In this document: positions 46,857 to 47,098 of the stretch, piece by piece
How positions within the stretch are numbered: the stretch's first letter is position 1
Layout: every line of letters begins with the position of its first letter
Origin: a virus
DNA length: 47,098 nt
Reading direction: 5' to 3' (one strand)
Virus record (IMG/VR): IMGVR_UViG_3300035703_000147
Location: 1-47,098 of that record
Position numbers and translations under genes: made by a program
Notes under the pieces: model-generated
What the model was told of the DNA's origin: nothing
The model's input: only the letters and a program-made list of their open reading frames with translations
Database searches by the model: none

Positions 46857-47098
46857 TATTTATCCGATGGTAAAGAAATGTCTAAAGAAATTAATTGTTC
46901 TACAGTAGTAACCGCAGATATGTCTGCCTCCAAATCAGCAGCTTTTTCTACTACGCTTGCACGATAAGCAGCTACAGAAGTAGGGATGTCTACATTGCGT
47001 TCAGCTTTGCGAATTACCATCCAATCAGTCTGAGCAAGGATAGAACCAGCGGCAGCTTTTACTTGAGAGATCAAGTGAGACTTCAATCCTTTGGTTAC
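46856..47098 (-). CDS. Tail fibre assembly/chaperone-like protein, open at window edge
   Basis: The frame is open to the window end. A TTG at 47086 would give 76 residues, but the frame continues upstream as codons for VTKG, so the true start may be outside. It reads KSHLISQVKAAAGSILAQTD, then WMVIRKAERNVDIPTSVAAY and an Ala/Glu/Thr-rich end. The TDWMVIRKAER motif is common at the C-terminus or in small partners of phage tail fibres. Its end overlaps the collar-domain gene start by one base. Confidence 0.65.
   Translation of the reverse strand, partial: VTKGLKSHLISQVKAAAGSILAQTDWMVIRKAERNVDIPTSVAAYRASVVEKAADLEADISAVTTVEQLISLDISLPSDK

Noticed and set aside
1-47098. Integrase, attachment sites, lysogeny module
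   Set aside because: An excisionase-like HTH gene is present at 27060, but no tyrosine or serine recombinase and no att-like repeat were found, so a temperate life style is not supported.
1-47098. CRISPR array or insertion sequence
   Set aside because: No regularly spaced direct repeats and no transposase or terminal inverted repeats were seen.
1-47098. Diversity-generating retroelement
   Set aside because: Podophages with collar fibres sometimes carry one, but no reverse transcriptase motif (YxDD) or template/variable repeat pair was seen.

Overview
The window reads as a nearly complete genome of a tailed bacteriophage (Caudoviricetes), probably of short-tailed (podovirus) build. It has a ~700-residue portal, a large terminase, a capsid and scaffold pair, small head-tail adaptors, very large internal (ejection-type) virion proteins, and no tape measure, sheath or tail-tube gene set. 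Coding density is very high, with many ATGA/TAATG start-stop overlaps. A T4-type endolysin, a 3TM holin, a tRNA with an initiator-like acceptor end and many small conserved phage genes fit a phage of a Gram-negative, probably freshwater betaproteobacterial, host. The host is an inference from general resemblance, not proven. No integrase, DNA polymerase or RNA polymerase was found, so the phage probably leans on host polymerases. A gene is open at each window edge, and the edges do not join in frame, so completeness cannot be decided here.

Layout. (1) 1-12.3 kb, minus strand: reading leftward in transcription order, small terminase-like gene, large terminase, portal, three small genes, scaffold, major capsid protein followed by an intrinsic terminator, an unusual glycosyltransferase (GT9 type), a run of tiny lysine-rich proteins, adaptors, and tail or fibre proteins. 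(2) About 12.3-12.5 kb: a CAT-anticodon tRNA and an operator-like palindrome cluster at the divergence point. (3) 13.0-19.7 kb, plus strand: a cassette of small genes with strongly structured leaders. It ends with a carboxylate-amine ligase (Amidoligase_2 type), a 38-residue protein and a class II glutamine amidotransferase-like Ntn enzyme; this is the most interesting biochemical system in the window. (4) 19.7-24.4 kb, minus strand: DNA metabolism and possible late regulation, with a primase-helicase, zinc-ribbon proteins, a YbcO/DUF1364-like nuclease, an HslV/proteasome-like Ntn hydrolase, a PDDEXK nuclease and an HTH protein. (5) 24.4-24.95 kb: an intergenic control region with hairpins, repeats and a good sigma70-like promoter. 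(6) 24.95-29.55 kb, plus strand: ERF recombinase, an SSB-like small protein, a structured RNA leader, a RecB-like nuclease, an excisionase-like HTH protein, an NrdR-like zinc ribbon, a MazG-like dATP/dGTP pyrophosphohydrolase domain, and small genes. (7) 29.55-47.1 kb, minus strand: a 2789-residue polyvalent virion protein, two more internal proteins, a GNAT-like protein, a tail protein, the lysis module, a metallophosphoesterase with an HTH-like N-terminus, and a collar-domain fibre.

How it works together (inference): rightward early cassettes modify the host and prepare recombination-based replication. The leftward primase-helicase module replicates DNA with host polymerase. The leftward structural genes build a particle carrying a very large injected protein with a zincin-like motif. 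Several intergenic leaders, at 13.66-13.83, 14.06-14.30 and 25.85-26.04 kb, fold so well on paper that they may be undescribed structured RNAs.
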